A stretch of 64,000 nt of DNA from contig NZ_KL370785.1 in assembly GCF_000701485.1 (NCBI RefSeq), positions 188,957 to 252,956 on the forward strand. The letters are read 5' to 3'. The DNA is from Mycoplasmopsis sturni DSM 22021 (GTDB lineage Bacteria > Bacillota_I > Bacilli_A > Mycoplasmatales > Metamycoplasmataceae). Within the stretch, counting starts at the first letter, position 1. Each line of letters starts with the position of its first letter. Made by a program: the position numbers and the translations under genes. The notes beneath the pieces are model-generated. The model made no database searches. It was not told the DNA's origin and was given only the letters and a program-made list of their open reading frames with translations. This document shows, one piece after another, positions 11,670 through 20,072 of this stretch.

Positions 11670-12398
11670 AACTACTAACAACTATATTCTTTATACACCC
11701 AACAAAGTATATTTCGCATTCACATATGGCTTTAAAAAGTTAAATATGTTTTTGCCGATATTGAAACTTGCTAATTTAAAAGCTAAACCTAAGCAAAGCA
11801 AGAAAGAAAGTTGATTAAAAAACAAAATCAAAAAAATTAGACAAAAACTCTAATGATTTCAAAGGCAAAAAATACGCTTATAAAATTACTTAAAAAACGT
11901 GGAACAAAAATTTGAACACTATAAAAGTAAAATGTGTGTTTCGCGTTTTGATACGTCGTTGATACCAAGTACGGGACTAAAAAAATTCAAGCCGTTCACA
12001 ACAACGTGTTTAAAGACTTGAATTTAAGTAAATATCAAATCAACAACTTCTTTAAGCTAGTTGGAAAAATGTTTAAGAATGTTCTTGCGGTTAAGAGACA
12101 ATATCTCAAAACCGAAATGCGTATTCATAATTTCATCAGTATTAGCTTTCATGCTAATCAAGTAGAAATCGAGACTTTAAAGAGTACCTTAATCATTCTT
12201 GCTAAAAAAAGTAAATACCAAGATTACAAATTTTGATTTCCTAGTCGCTTAATCAAGTTATCAGATAAATCAATTGTGTTAAATTTTACTGATGAGTTTA
12301 AATTTACTTTATTTAAAACTGCTAAACAAAACAACAAGTTTATTCACACGGAAAAAATAGAAGTGAATGCTCAAACTATGCTAGAAAACTACTCTTAA
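11670..12398 (+). pseudogene. Decayed coding remnants of the mobile element, function unknown
   Basis: Frame-broken coding-like sequence. One piece (about 11665-11850) begins GKTTNNYILYTPNKVYF and ends in a Lys-rich stretch. A second (about 11960-12398) reads ...VHNNVFKDLNLSKYQINNFF... and runs with one TGA=Trp to a TAA at 12396-12398. Between them the frame changes at least twice. I do not recognise either piece. The position between the cut ATPase and a terminator suggests the scar of a large internal deletion in the element. Confidence 0.5.
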
Positions 12399-12412
12399 TT
12401 CCTAAACAACAC

Positions 12413-12440
12413 GCTAGGGTAAAAACCTAGCTTTTATTTT
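12413..12440 (+). terminator. Terminator of the conjugation remnant
   Basis: GCTAGG, loop gtaaaaa, CCTAGC, followed by TTTTATTTT. It lies 15 nt after the last remnant reading frame. Confidence 0.8.
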
Positions 12441-12506
12441 GCTTCAAGAGCATGGAATTATTTCCCTACTTTTAGCGAAACAAACAACCTTTTATAATAT
12501 ATACTC

Positions 12507-12899
12507 AACAAGATTTCTATGATTTTAAAGATATCTCATACAAAATGTCGCAAGATATATTAAACGAAGTTTTAGCAAATTTATGTTCGGTACCTCCATT
12601 AGCAGTCATTACTAGAATTAGTTATTTAAGTGATAGTGAGCTAGTAGATTATATTGCTTCGTACGATGATGAAAATTGACTAATTAGGAATGTTAAAGGT
12701 TACAAAAGCTATCAAGATATTCAAGCATTAAGTTATGAAGAAATAATTAATAAACTTAATGAAAGAGAAATATTGAAAAGATTACTACGATAAGAATCCG
12801 TCTGAATTATATGAAGCAACCGACTACCCTGAATGAGAAAAAGAGCAAGAAGTTCAAGAAAAGAAACAAAAAGAAGATGAGTTAACTTTAGGAATGTAG
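12507..12899 (+). pseudogene. Frameshifted hypothetical protein of the island
   Basis: The frame opening at about 12507 has an internal ATG at 12545 (MSQDILNEVLANLCSVPP) and ends at a TAA at 12793 after one TGA=Trp. A second frame entering at about 12766 continues in the same style (KEKYWKDYYDKNPSELYEAT ... ELTLGM) to TAG 12897-12899. Removing one base near 12762-12768 would join them into one acidic protein of about 115-130 residues. I do not recognise the family. The 190 bases that follow are almost pure A/T and hold only the promoter region of the methyltransferase. Confidence 0.5.
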
Positions 12900-13088
12900 T
12901 AGTTGCTTCATTCTATTATTTACTATCATTTGATAATACAAAATAATTTAATTAATTATGTATATTACTATGTAATATAACTTTAACATAGTTATTAGAA
13001 AATAATATTTTAGATTATTTAATAGTATTAAATTTAATATAATTTTAATAAAATTAAGTTTCATAAGTTTCAAATAAAAAGGAGTTAT

Positions 13089-14047
13089 ATGAAATTTTTT
13101 GATTTTTGTTCTGGGATTGGTGCTGGTAGAATAGGATTAGAAATGAATGGTTTAAGTTGTGTGGGACATAGTGAAATTGATCCAAAAGCATCCGCAACCT
13201 ATAAAATATTTTTTAATGATGAAAGAAATTATGGTGATTTAACTAAAATAGACATTGAAAGTTTACCTGAATTCGATTTTATGATAGCAGGTTTCCCATG
13301 TCAAACATTCTCATTAGCAGGAAAGAGAAAAGGTTTTAATGATGAAAGAGGACAGATAATTTATTCTTTGATTAAAATTCTAAAAGAAAGAAAAATAAAA
13401 TATTTTTTATTCGAAAATGTAAAAGGCTTAGTCAATCATGATAAAGGAAAAACGCTTAAGATAATTTTAAGTGAATTAGAAGAAGCCGGTTATAATGTTT
13501 TTTGAAAAGTGTTGAATAGCTTTGAATATGGTGTACCACAAATGAGAGAAAGAGTATATATAGTAGGTTTTAGACAGGACTTAGGAATAAATGAATATAA
13601 TTTTCCAAAACCTGTAAAACGCGAAATATTATTCACTTATTATTTGGACAAAAAAATGAGCTACTATTTAATCCACACAACAAAACATTTTTAAAATACT
13701 TATCCAATAAATACAATAATAATAAATACAGTATAGATGAAATATTAGCAAAAGAGAATCATGTAATTGATTGAAGACAATCCGACTTAAGATTATATAA
13801 TTCAGTTTTTCCTACGTTAAGAACTGGAAGACATGGTTTATTATATGTATATCATGGAAAAATAAGAAAATTAAGTGGTTATGAATCTTTATTATTACAG
13901 GGATTCCCAGAAGAAATAGCTATAAAAGTTAAAGAAAATAATTTAAGTAATAATATGATTTTATCACAAGCAGGAAATGCAATGACAACATCAGTTATAA
14001 AAGAAGTTGCTAGCAAAATGCTAGAAGCAACTAAAGGAATTAAATAA
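13089..14047 (+). pseudogene. DNA cytosine-5 methyltransferase, frameshifted at an A7 tract
   Basis: C5-methyltransferase motifs in order: I (FDFCSGIGAGRIGLE), IV with catalytic Cys 71 (GFPCQTFS), VI (ENVKG), VIII (QMRERVYIVGF), and in the second frame the target-recognition/IX region (RTGRHGLLY) and X (QAGNAMTTSV). The first frame leaves the family at the seven-A run 13650-13656 and ends at 13694. One extra A gives a single frame of 319 codons to the TAA at 14045-14047, the normal length of the family. Start ATG has AAAAAGGAG ahead. It should methylate the site cut by the adjacent endonuclease. The lesion is a homopolymer indel, so a reversible off state is as likely as permanent loss. Confidence 0.85.
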
Positions 14048-14048
14048 A

Positions 14049-14788
14049 ATCAATAATACTAGTTTAGGTTCTCAAATTGCAAAAAATGGATTTAAAAATG
14101 AACAAGATGTAGCTGACAAATTTAACAATTGAAAAGTTGATGTTGATGCAAGAAAATGATTAGAAATCATGAATTATGATTTAGGTAATATCGAATACGT
14201 TAAAGCAGTTGTAATAACTGGTTTTAAGGCAGATGTTAATGTAAAAGTACAAATTAAATTAAAAGATGCTATAGACGTGGAAAATATTCAAGTGAAATTG
14301 GTAAGTAATAAAAGAGGCTTTAATCAAGTTGATAAAAGAAAATTATCTAGTTATCATAAACTATGAAACATTCCTGATGACGTATTAAAAATTCTTGAAT
14401 ATTTTACCGGAGAAACGCCACCGTATAAATCAAAAAAGATAAAAGAAGAATGTTTATGACTGAATTTTCTGAAAGTGAACAAAATAAATTGATAAATTGA
14501 ATTAACAAAAACAAAATTCTAATTGTTGCTGATATCCTTAAAGGACGTGGTGAGTTTAGTGCAGAATGAGTGCTGGTAGCACAAAAAATTCATAAAGATG
14601 CTAAATGAGTTTTAAAAAATATAAATGAAGTTATTAAATATTATTTTGATGACGGTAAAGTAATTATTAGTCCAAAGGACTCATTAAAGCTTGGTAAAAT
14701 AACTATACAACGTAAAGGTGGTGACAGGGGAAAGCCATCAGCAAATATGTTACAATTTAAAATTGATCCCACAGAACTGTTCGATTAA
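14049..14788 (+). pseudogene. HaeIII-family type II restriction endonuclease, frameshifted
   Basis: Reads LGSQIAKNGFKNEQDVADKF, later VKLVSNKRGFNQVDKR, and after a frame change KRRMFMTEFSESEQNKL, then ADILKGRGEFSAEW and QRKGGDRGKPSANMLQFKI to TAA 14786-14788. These blocks match my memory of the HaeIII-type endonucleases (GGCC cutters). The frame break falls at the six-A run 14432-14437; one added A restores it. At the expected start there is ATC (14049-14051), preceded by AAAGGA at the right distance and followed by AAT AAT ACT AGT. It looks like an ATG changed to ATC. The gene follows the methyltransferase by one base. Together these make a silent restriction-modification unit. Confidence 0.72.
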
Positions 14789-14797
14789 ATTTATATT

Positions 14798-14828
14798 AAA
14801 AAATACCAGAACAAAGCTGGTATTTTTT
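14798..14828. terminator. Bidirectional terminator between endonuclease and RHH gene
   Basis: A perfect 12-bp stem AAAAAATACCAG/CTGGTATTTTTT with a 7-nt loop. It serves the plus-strand restriction-modification genes and the minus-strand regulator, whose stop codon it overlaps. Confidence 0.88.
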
Positions 14829-15036
14829 AATATTGTTTAATAATAAATTCAATTAGTTGTGAGCGTGAGAAGATGTTCCCTTTGGCTTCATTAATATCAT
14901 CAAGCTTTCTAAGTGCTTCTTCGCTAAGTGTAATACTAATATTCTTTTTTAGTTTTTTAACGTTTTTTGAACTAGTTTTTTCTGCGTTTGTGTTGTCAAT
15001 GTTTAGTTCTTTGACTCTTTTTTGTAATTCATTCAT
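14827..15036 (-). CDS. Ribbon-helix-helix (CopG/Arc-type) DNA-binding protein
   Basis: 69 residues. The C-terminal half, ISITLSEEALRKLDDINEAK then SRSQLIEFIIKQY, is a textbook ribbon-helix-helix: one beta strand, helix A, turn, helix B. The N-terminal 25 residues are basic. AAGGAG lies upstream of the ATG. Such proteins act as antitoxins, plasmid partition proteins or repressors of mobile-element genes. No toxin reading frame is adjacent. The scrap of coding sequence just upstream on the same strand (15075-15233) may be the partner of a former partition pair. Confidence 0.7.
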   Translation of the reverse strand: MNELQKRVKELNIDNTNAEKTSSKNVKKLKKNISITLSEEALRKLDDINEAKGNIFSRSQLIEFIIKQY

Positions 15037-15074
15037 ATTTACTCCTTAAATTAAATTTTTAGTGATTCAAAATA

Positions 15075-15233
15075 TTATTTGAATACATCTTTGTAAGCAT
15101 TACGTTGCTTACAAGCTAATAAAGGTGCATTGTAAGTTAAAATGTATTTTCTTGGTACTTGTGAATTTTTAATCATGTGTTTGGAAATTGGTAGTTTCTG
15201 ATAAGTTTCTTTTAATTTAGTTATTAAATCTTT
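15075..15233 (-). pseudogene. 3' fragment of a gene, possibly ParA-like
   Basis: About 52 codons in one minus-strand frame (QDLITKLKETYQKLPISKHM ... YILTYNAPLLACKQRNAYKD) end in TAA 15075-15077, 38 nt before the ribbon-helix-helix gene. The 5' part is missing: at about 15235 the sequence changes to an unrelated plus-strand transposase-like fragment. The ending and the partner gene resemble ParA-type ATPases of Mycoplasma mobile elements, but this is weak. Confidence 0.35.
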
Positions 15234-15722
15234 TTGATATTGTCAAAATCAGGTAATTTATTTAGTGATAACACTAAAGAATTTAAAGCACTGGCTCGGT
15301 ATTTAAATGCTGATTTTATTTTAGATACTTACCATCTAGGGAATTCAATTTTTAAATTATTGATGCATCGAGCAAATGAGAAACACCCAAATTCAAATAA
15401 GTATGCTTTTCAAGCTTTTAATAAGTTTTACCAAATGAATGTTTCCCAAAAAGCTAAGCACTTATGAAACAAATTTAAATCTATTAAGATTATGTGAAAT
15501 TTCGTTAAATATCTTTTATGAAAAGGAAAAACTTTAATTCCAATCTCCAAAAGAAAGCAATTAAAAGCTTTCTTAATTAATTATGATCAAATTTCATCAT
15601 GTTATGTTGATAAACAAACAGCTTGAGCAGAAAGTTTGGTTTCAAAATATAAATATCAAGTTTTAAGATATCGAAAAGTCTATACATTAAATTCAATCGA
15701 ATACATCTCCTTATTTGCTTAA
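15234..15722 (+). pseudogene. 3' fragment of an ICE transposase-like gene
   Basis: About 160 codons with four TGA=Trp, open from about 15234 to TAA 15720-15722. Readable blocks include KALARYLNADFILDTYHLGN and HRANEKHPNSNKYAFQAFNK. This resembles the C-terminal half of the DDE-type transposase-like proteins encoded at one end of Mycoplasma conjugative elements (the Mbov_0401 type, from memory). There is no proper start. The 5' end abuts a minus-strand fragment, so the gene was cut by recombination. A decayed second copy lies at 16153-16386. Confidence 0.55.
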
Positions 15723-15734
15723 TTTTTAAGTAAT

Positions 15735-15765
15735 AAAAAAAGACACTTTAATAAAAGTGCTTTTT
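15735..15765 (+). terminator. Terminator after the transposase fragment
   Basis: CACTTT, loop aataa, AAAGTG, then CTTTTT, with A-rich sequence on the other side, 20 nt after the TAA. Confidence 0.7.
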
Positions 15766-16152
15766 CAATTAATTTTTTATAAATGTAAAAAATGATTTAA
15801 AATCATTTAACCAAGAGATTGTTTTAATTTTGATATTTAGTTTGTTGATACTGATTTATATTATTTTATTTTAAATAAAAAGATTTAATATTTCAAGTTA
15901 GCTCAAATGTATATAAAAAAGATGGGTTGAATAGCCAAGCAACAGCCCCCATCTTATTAAACACAAGCAACTTTATTTTATTTTAGTGTGGTAATGCTCA
16001 CAAGTATGTTGTTCTACTTAATTTTCAGATTTTAATATCATCTTACTAATTCACACACTAAAATGATAGCAAAAAAAGACGAAAAGTTTTTTAAATTTAA
16101 AATGTTATTTATGTTGCTATTTTTAGGTTTTTTATTAAATTTAATCAATATG
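15766..16152. other. Non-coding stretch with two long inverted repeats
   Basis: No reading frame is visible. Two stem-forming repeats stand out: AAGATGGG (15919-15926) with CCCATCTT (15948-15955), enclosing a 21-nt G/C-richer loop, and ATTTTAGTGTG (15980-15990) with CACACTAAAAT (16054-16064), perfect over 11 bp and 63 nt apart. They could mark a structured RNA or the end of the mobile element. Confidence 0.5.
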
Positions 16153-16386
16153 TTTTTTAAATTGATTAATGCACCAAGCAAATAAGAGATCTAAATTCAA
16201 ATAAGTATGCTTTTAAGCTTTTAATGAGTTTGACAAAATTAATGTTTCCTAGAAAGCCAAGCATTTATGAAACAAATTTAAATATATTAAAATTATCTGA
16301 AGTTTTGTCAAATATCTTTTCAGAAAAGGAAAATTTTAATTCTAATCTCTAAAAGAAAGAAATTAAAATCTTTCTTAATTAAGAAA
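16153..16386 (+). repeat. Decayed second copy of the transposase fragment
   Basis: About 235 bases align base by base with 15350-15583 (shared runs such as AATTCAAATAAGTATGCTTT and TTATGAAACAAATTTAAAT), by eye about 80-85% identical, with small indels and in-frame TAA/TAG codons. It is a direct repeat in the same orientation, about 800 bp downstream of the first copy. Confidence 0.8.
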
Positions 16387-16407
16387 ATGCTTTTTTAATC
16401 AACATTT

Positions 16408-16538
16408 TTTACAACTTCCAACAAAATGAGGTATAATGATGTTAACCTTAGGAATTTACTTTTTGGTAACTAACCTAAACACCTTACTTTCGGAATTCCC
16501 ATGAATATAAAAAACAAGCTTAAAAGCTTGTTTTAATT
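16408..16538 (+). ncRNA. Candidate small RNA with its own promoter and terminator
   Basis: Promoter: TTTACA (16408-16413), 18-bp spacer, TATAAT (16432-16437). Terminator: AAAACAAGCTT, loop AAA, AGCTTGTTTT (16511-16534). The transcript would run from about 16444 to 16538, about 95 nt. It has no reading frame of note and contains pairing segments (GGAATT near 16451 with AATTCC near 16494; TTAGG with CCTAA). No signal-recognition-particle or RNase P signature is seen. The terminator also serves the convergent gene at 16538-16951. Confidence 0.55.
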
Positions 16539-16951
16539 TAAAATGTATTTAAAATTTGATCTATTTCATCACGAGTAATTTTTTCTTTGTTTTGGATTTT
16601 GTCAATCATAGATTGATTGGTTTCGATATTATTTTGGAGATTATTTTTTGAGTCTTTAATACTCAAAAAAGTTTGCACAGACAAAATAAAAGAAATAGCA
16701 ACCGAAATAATTGAGATAATAAGAAAAAGAACCATTGTTTCTTCTGGAAATGGATTGTACCGCATTCCAAATAAGTTTAAAACAATAGTTGCAGCAGCAA
16801 TGGTAATTGCAATAATATTGAGAGCAACAAAAACGTAATAACTTTTAAAATATTTTTTACTTGAAACATTCAAAATCTCATGATATTTTTTTTGATTTTC
16901 TGCACTAAGATGTTTTGGAGGATTGTTTTTATCAAGTTTATGTTTATTCAT
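16538..16951 (-). CDS. Two-helix membrane protein (SLATT/DUF4231-like), third of three
   Basis: 137 residues. An N-terminal cytosolic helix (about 1-38), two transmembrane helices (about 40-65 and 72-97, joined by a short loop) and a C-terminal charged helix that carries many Asn/Lys/Asp. AAAGGAG precedes the ATG, which lies directly after the stop of the upstream gene. The plan matches the other two proteins of this operon and the SLATT/DUF4231 type of two-helix proteins, some of which act as membrane effectors in defence systems. The match is by topology only. Confidence 0.6.
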   Translation of the reverse strand: MNKHKLDKNNPPKHLSAENQKKYHEILNVSSKKYFKSYYVFVALNIIAITIAAATIVLNLFGMRYNPFPEETMVLFLIISIISVAISFILSVQTFLSIKDSKNNLQNNIETNQSMIDKIQNKEKITRDEIDQILNTF

Positions 16952-17443
16952 CTAAGCTCCTTTGTTGCTAGGAATTAAATTTTCCCGATCATACTTGTCA
17001 TTTTTTAGGATAAAGAAAATTCTTTTATAAAACAAATATTCGGCTTCTTGTTGGTTAAGTTCTTCATAATAAAGAGATTTATCTTCAAAAATAAGGTATT
17101 CTAGCTTTAATTTTTGATAAATTGATTTTTGATCTTTAAAAGAAACATTAACGACAAAAAAGGACAAAAGACTAGTGATAACTGATGTACATGCAGTGAT
17201 AAAAGCAGTTAAAATAACATAGTTTTTTCCTTCTGTTAATCAAGCAAATTCCTGTTTAAATGGATTGATGCCATTAGAATAATTCCCATTTACTGATGCA
17301 ATAAATAAGGCAGCAATAACTCCTGAATAAAGAGCTAAACTAATTGAAGAGATATTCAAAAAATAGTAAGTAAAACCTAAAAGATACAATTTCAAAATGT
17401 TGTCACGTCTAGTCTTTTTAATAAAATTATCGATGCTATACAT
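16952..17443 (-). CDS. Two-helix membrane protein (SLATT/DUF4231-like), second of three
   Basis: 163 residues with one TGA=Trp. It has an N-terminal amphipathic stretch, two transmembrane helices (about 20-48 and 70-95), and a C-terminal cytosolic helix (LKLEYLIFEDKSLYYEELNQ) followed by a conserved-looking AEYLFYKRIFFIL block, which recalls the C-terminal signature of DUF4231 proteins. GGAGGG precedes the ATG. It overlaps the upstream gene by 8 nt and touches the downstream one with no gap, so the three are translationally coupled. Confidence 0.62.
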
Positions 17444-17909
17444 TCTTCCCTCCTGATAATTGTTCCTTAACTACATTGCTAAAGGCTACTTTATGTTTTT
17501 TATTTAATTTATCATATAAAACATTTAAATATTGAGTTAACTCTTCTTCACTAATAACACCACTTTGATATTTAATTCCTAAATCAATTAGAGTGTTTTT
17601 GATTTTTTTATAACGATGATACTTACTGTTTGCCCGATAAATTGCAAGTACAACGGTTAAAATAAAGGATGAAATAATAAAGATAACTAAAATCAGCAAG
17701 ATAATAAAAGAAGGCTCAGAAAAGGTGCTTTGTGTTTCTAAACCTTTACGAACAAGGATGACTAATGTGGTAATGGCAACACCAAGTAAAGATAAATTTA
17801 ATAATAAAATCGAAATACTAAATAATTTATCAAGCAAGAGGATTCTTTTTAAATTTACTTGATCTTTTGTGATTTTTTCTTTTAATGCTCGTAAAAAACG
17901 TTCCATCAT
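17436..17909 (-). CDS. Two-helix membrane protein (SLATT/DUF4231-like), first of three
   Basis: 157 residues: N-terminal helix (about 1-28), two transmembrane helices (about 29-52 and 67-93), and a C-terminal charged helical part with ITKDQVNLKRILL-type basic patches. The start is ambiguous between two adjacent ATGs. AAAGGAG favours the second (17906) by spacing. First gene of a three-gene operon that lies just downstream of a terminator, hence with its own promoter. Function unknown; three paralogue-like small membrane proteins in a row suggest a hetero-oligomeric membrane assembly. Confidence 0.6.
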   Translation of the reverse strand: MMERFLRALKEKITKDQVNLKRILLLDKLFSISILLLNLSLLGVAITTLVILVRKGLETQSTFSEPSFIILLILVIFIISSFILTVVLAIYRANSKYHRYKKIKNTLIDLGIKYQSGVISEEELTQYLNVLYDKLNKKHKVAFSNVVKEQLSGGKNV

Positions 17910-17930
17910 GCTCCTTTGAGGTTATTGATA

Positions 17931-17964
17931 GTATAAATAAAGCCACAAAATCATTTGCGGCTTT
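17931..17964 (-). terminator. Terminator after the 17980-19893 lipoprotein
   Basis: An 11-bp stem AAAGCCACAAA/TTTGCGGCTTT (one wobble on the minus strand) with a 4-nt loop, 15 nt after the stop. The following minus-strand tract is A/T mixed rather than pure T. Confidence 0.65.
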
Positions 17965-17979
17965 ATATTTCTTTAAAAA

Positions 17980-19893
17980 TTAGTTAGTTTCTGTTTCGGT
18001 TGTTGTACTTGCTTCTTTATCTGATGAAGAAGTTTCGGCTTCAGTTTCAGTTTCTTTTGAAGGTTTTTCTTCATTATTTGCCACTGCTTCTTGTTCAGCT
18101 TTTGCAGATGCTAAAGCATCTTGGTATGATTTAAAGTATTTGCTTCAATCATTTTTAATTCTATTTGAGTAATATCAAACTCTATCTACTGGAGTTTTAA
18201 GAGTTTTGATTAAATCATATCCTCATTCTGCTTCTGGTAATACTGTGTAAAATGCAGGTCCTCAAATATTAATGTATGCTCTAGCTAAAAGATCTTGTTG
18301 TTTTTGTTGCTCTTCATCATTAATATCTAATCCTTCATAAAGTGCTTTTGCAGCGTGTAAAGCTTTTCTTGCATTTTCAAGCGCTTCAAGAACTTTAGGA
18401 TCTTTATTTGTTTCATTTTCTAAGTATAAATCTAAGAAATCATTTAATTCTGAATTGAATGTTTTTTTGTTGTTATCAACTTCTTTTTTACGTCTATCTT
18501 GTTCGGTATCTTCTAAGGCTTTAATGGCTTTATCGTATTTAGCTTTTTCTGTTTCAAATGAATCTTTAACTTTGTCAATAAAGTCTTTAACGGTTTTAGC
18601 GTCTGATGAATCTTGACCTTCTTTATAAGTTTCTTGTGCTCACTTATAGAAATCAGCAACAGCTTTTAAATGCTCTTCTAATTTTGCTTGATCAAATCCT
18701 TCTACTGAACCATCGTAATATTTACCAAATTTTTCTCTTAATTCTTTAACTTTTTCTTCACCATTAACATCTTTTAATCAAGGTTTTAATTTACCAAATT
18801 TTTCTTTCATTTGATCTAATAATTTTAAAACTTCTTCAAGTTGTATAAATTGTTCATTATAGAAAGGTAAGTTAGTTACGATTTGGTAAACATTTGTTTT
18901 TTCTGAATTTGTTTCATCATCTTTGTAGTAAGGGAAGATTGCTACAACACTATAATCTTTGTATTTAGCAGCTTGATCTTCACCAATTAATACAACTAAT
19001 TCATTGTAGTAATCATCTAATACTTTTTTTCTATCTTTTAACTTAACAACGTTTTCTTCTTCTAAAACATTTTGACTAATGTATGAAGTGTATTTCTTTT
19101 TATATTCTTCAACAATTGGTTTAAGATCATTTGTTGTTTTTTTGTTGTCTAAAAATGAATATTGTCTTAAGTTATTTTCAATTTGGGCTTCAAAATATTT
19201 GGTGTAGTATGGAGAAACAGCATCTTTTAAGTTTTTTGCTTGTTTATCTAAATCATCTAATTTAGCAACGCTATATTCTTCTTTTGTTTTTACATTAACA
19301 AATTCTTTTTTACTTTCAAAATATGAGTATGCATCATTAATTTTTTTTGCATCTTCTTCTGAAACTGATTGTTGTTTATCAATGCTTTGAACGTTTTGAT
19401 TTAAGATTTCAATAAGTTTATCAGCAGGTTTTGATGTTAATAATTCAACATAAAGTTTTAATTTATCAATTTGTTCTTGTTCTTCTTTTGAAAGCGCGTT
19501 TGGATCTTGTTGGTTTTCTTTTTCGGTACCTTCTTTAGCTTCTTCTGATTCTTTACCTTGAGTTTCTTCAGTGGTTGGTTTTGATTCCTCAGCTTCAGTA
19601 GGTTGTGCTGCTGCTTCACCATTTGCTTCTGTTGAAGTACCAGATTCTGCACCTGAAGTAGATTCTGTTGAACCTGTTCCTGAGTTTGTCGCTCCCGCTT
19701 CTGTTGAACCACCAGTTCCTGTTCCATCACCATCAGTATTTGAAGTTGTTGTTTCGCTATCTGTTAGTTTAACTTCAGCTTTAGCTTCACTTGTATTAGA
19801 TGAACTTTGTGTTGGTTGTGTACATGCTACTGATGCAATTGAAACTGTTGAAAGAGCAAGTAATGCACCAAGAATTTTATTTTTGATTTTCAT
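17980..19893 (-). CDS. Surface lipoprotein with low-complexity head and helical body
   Basis: 637 residues with several TGA=Trp. Signal peptide MKIKNKILGALLALSTVSIA with lipobox VAC (Cys 24). Residues about 30-130 are a Thr/Glu/Ser/Gly/Ala linker of low complexity. The rest is Lys/Glu/Asp-rich, predicted helical and coiled-coil-like, ending in a second acidic Thr/Glu-rich tail (TTTETETN). AGGAG lies before the ATG. It is expected to be exposed on the outer face of the membrane. No enzyme motif is seen. The low-complexity DNA gives spurious open frames on both strands. Confidence 0.85.
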
Positions 19894-20027
19894 AGGAACT
19901 CCTAATTTTAAAATATTTTTAAATATGAATTTAAATTGAATAAAGTGTTAACTCTTTATGGTTTAAATTATAAACTTTTTTATCTTTTTTTGCACTATTA
20001 TTTTTAACTTTTTAGTTGATTGATATA

Positions 20028-20060
20028 AAAATAAAATACCAAGTAATTATTGGTATTTTT
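20028..20060 (-). terminator. Terminator after the ZIP transporter
   Basis: A perfect 10-bp stem AAAATACCAA/TTGGTATTTT with a 7-nt loop, followed on the minus strand by an A/T-rich, T-dominated tract. Confidence 0.8.
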
Positions 20061-20072
20061 TACTTACTAAAA

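Noticed and set aside
13503-13508. Stop codon splitting the methyltransferase after 138 codons
   Set aside because: It is TGA, read as Trp in this code; the family sequence continues through it. Only the later A-tract break is real.
15234-16152. CRISPR array or tracrRNA
   Set aside because: Inverted repeats are present but there are no regularly spaced direct repeats, and no cas gene lies in the window.
16444-16538. Small RNA as the signal-recognition-particle RNA
   Set aside because: The conserved GGTCAGG...GGAAGGAAGCA loop is absent, so the unit was kept as an unassigned small RNA.
19571-19939. Plus-strand open frame opposite the lipoprotein N-terminus
   Set aside because: It is the reverse of the Thr/Glu/Ala-rich low-complexity region (Val/Pro/Ser repeats), with no ribosome site; a by-product of composition.
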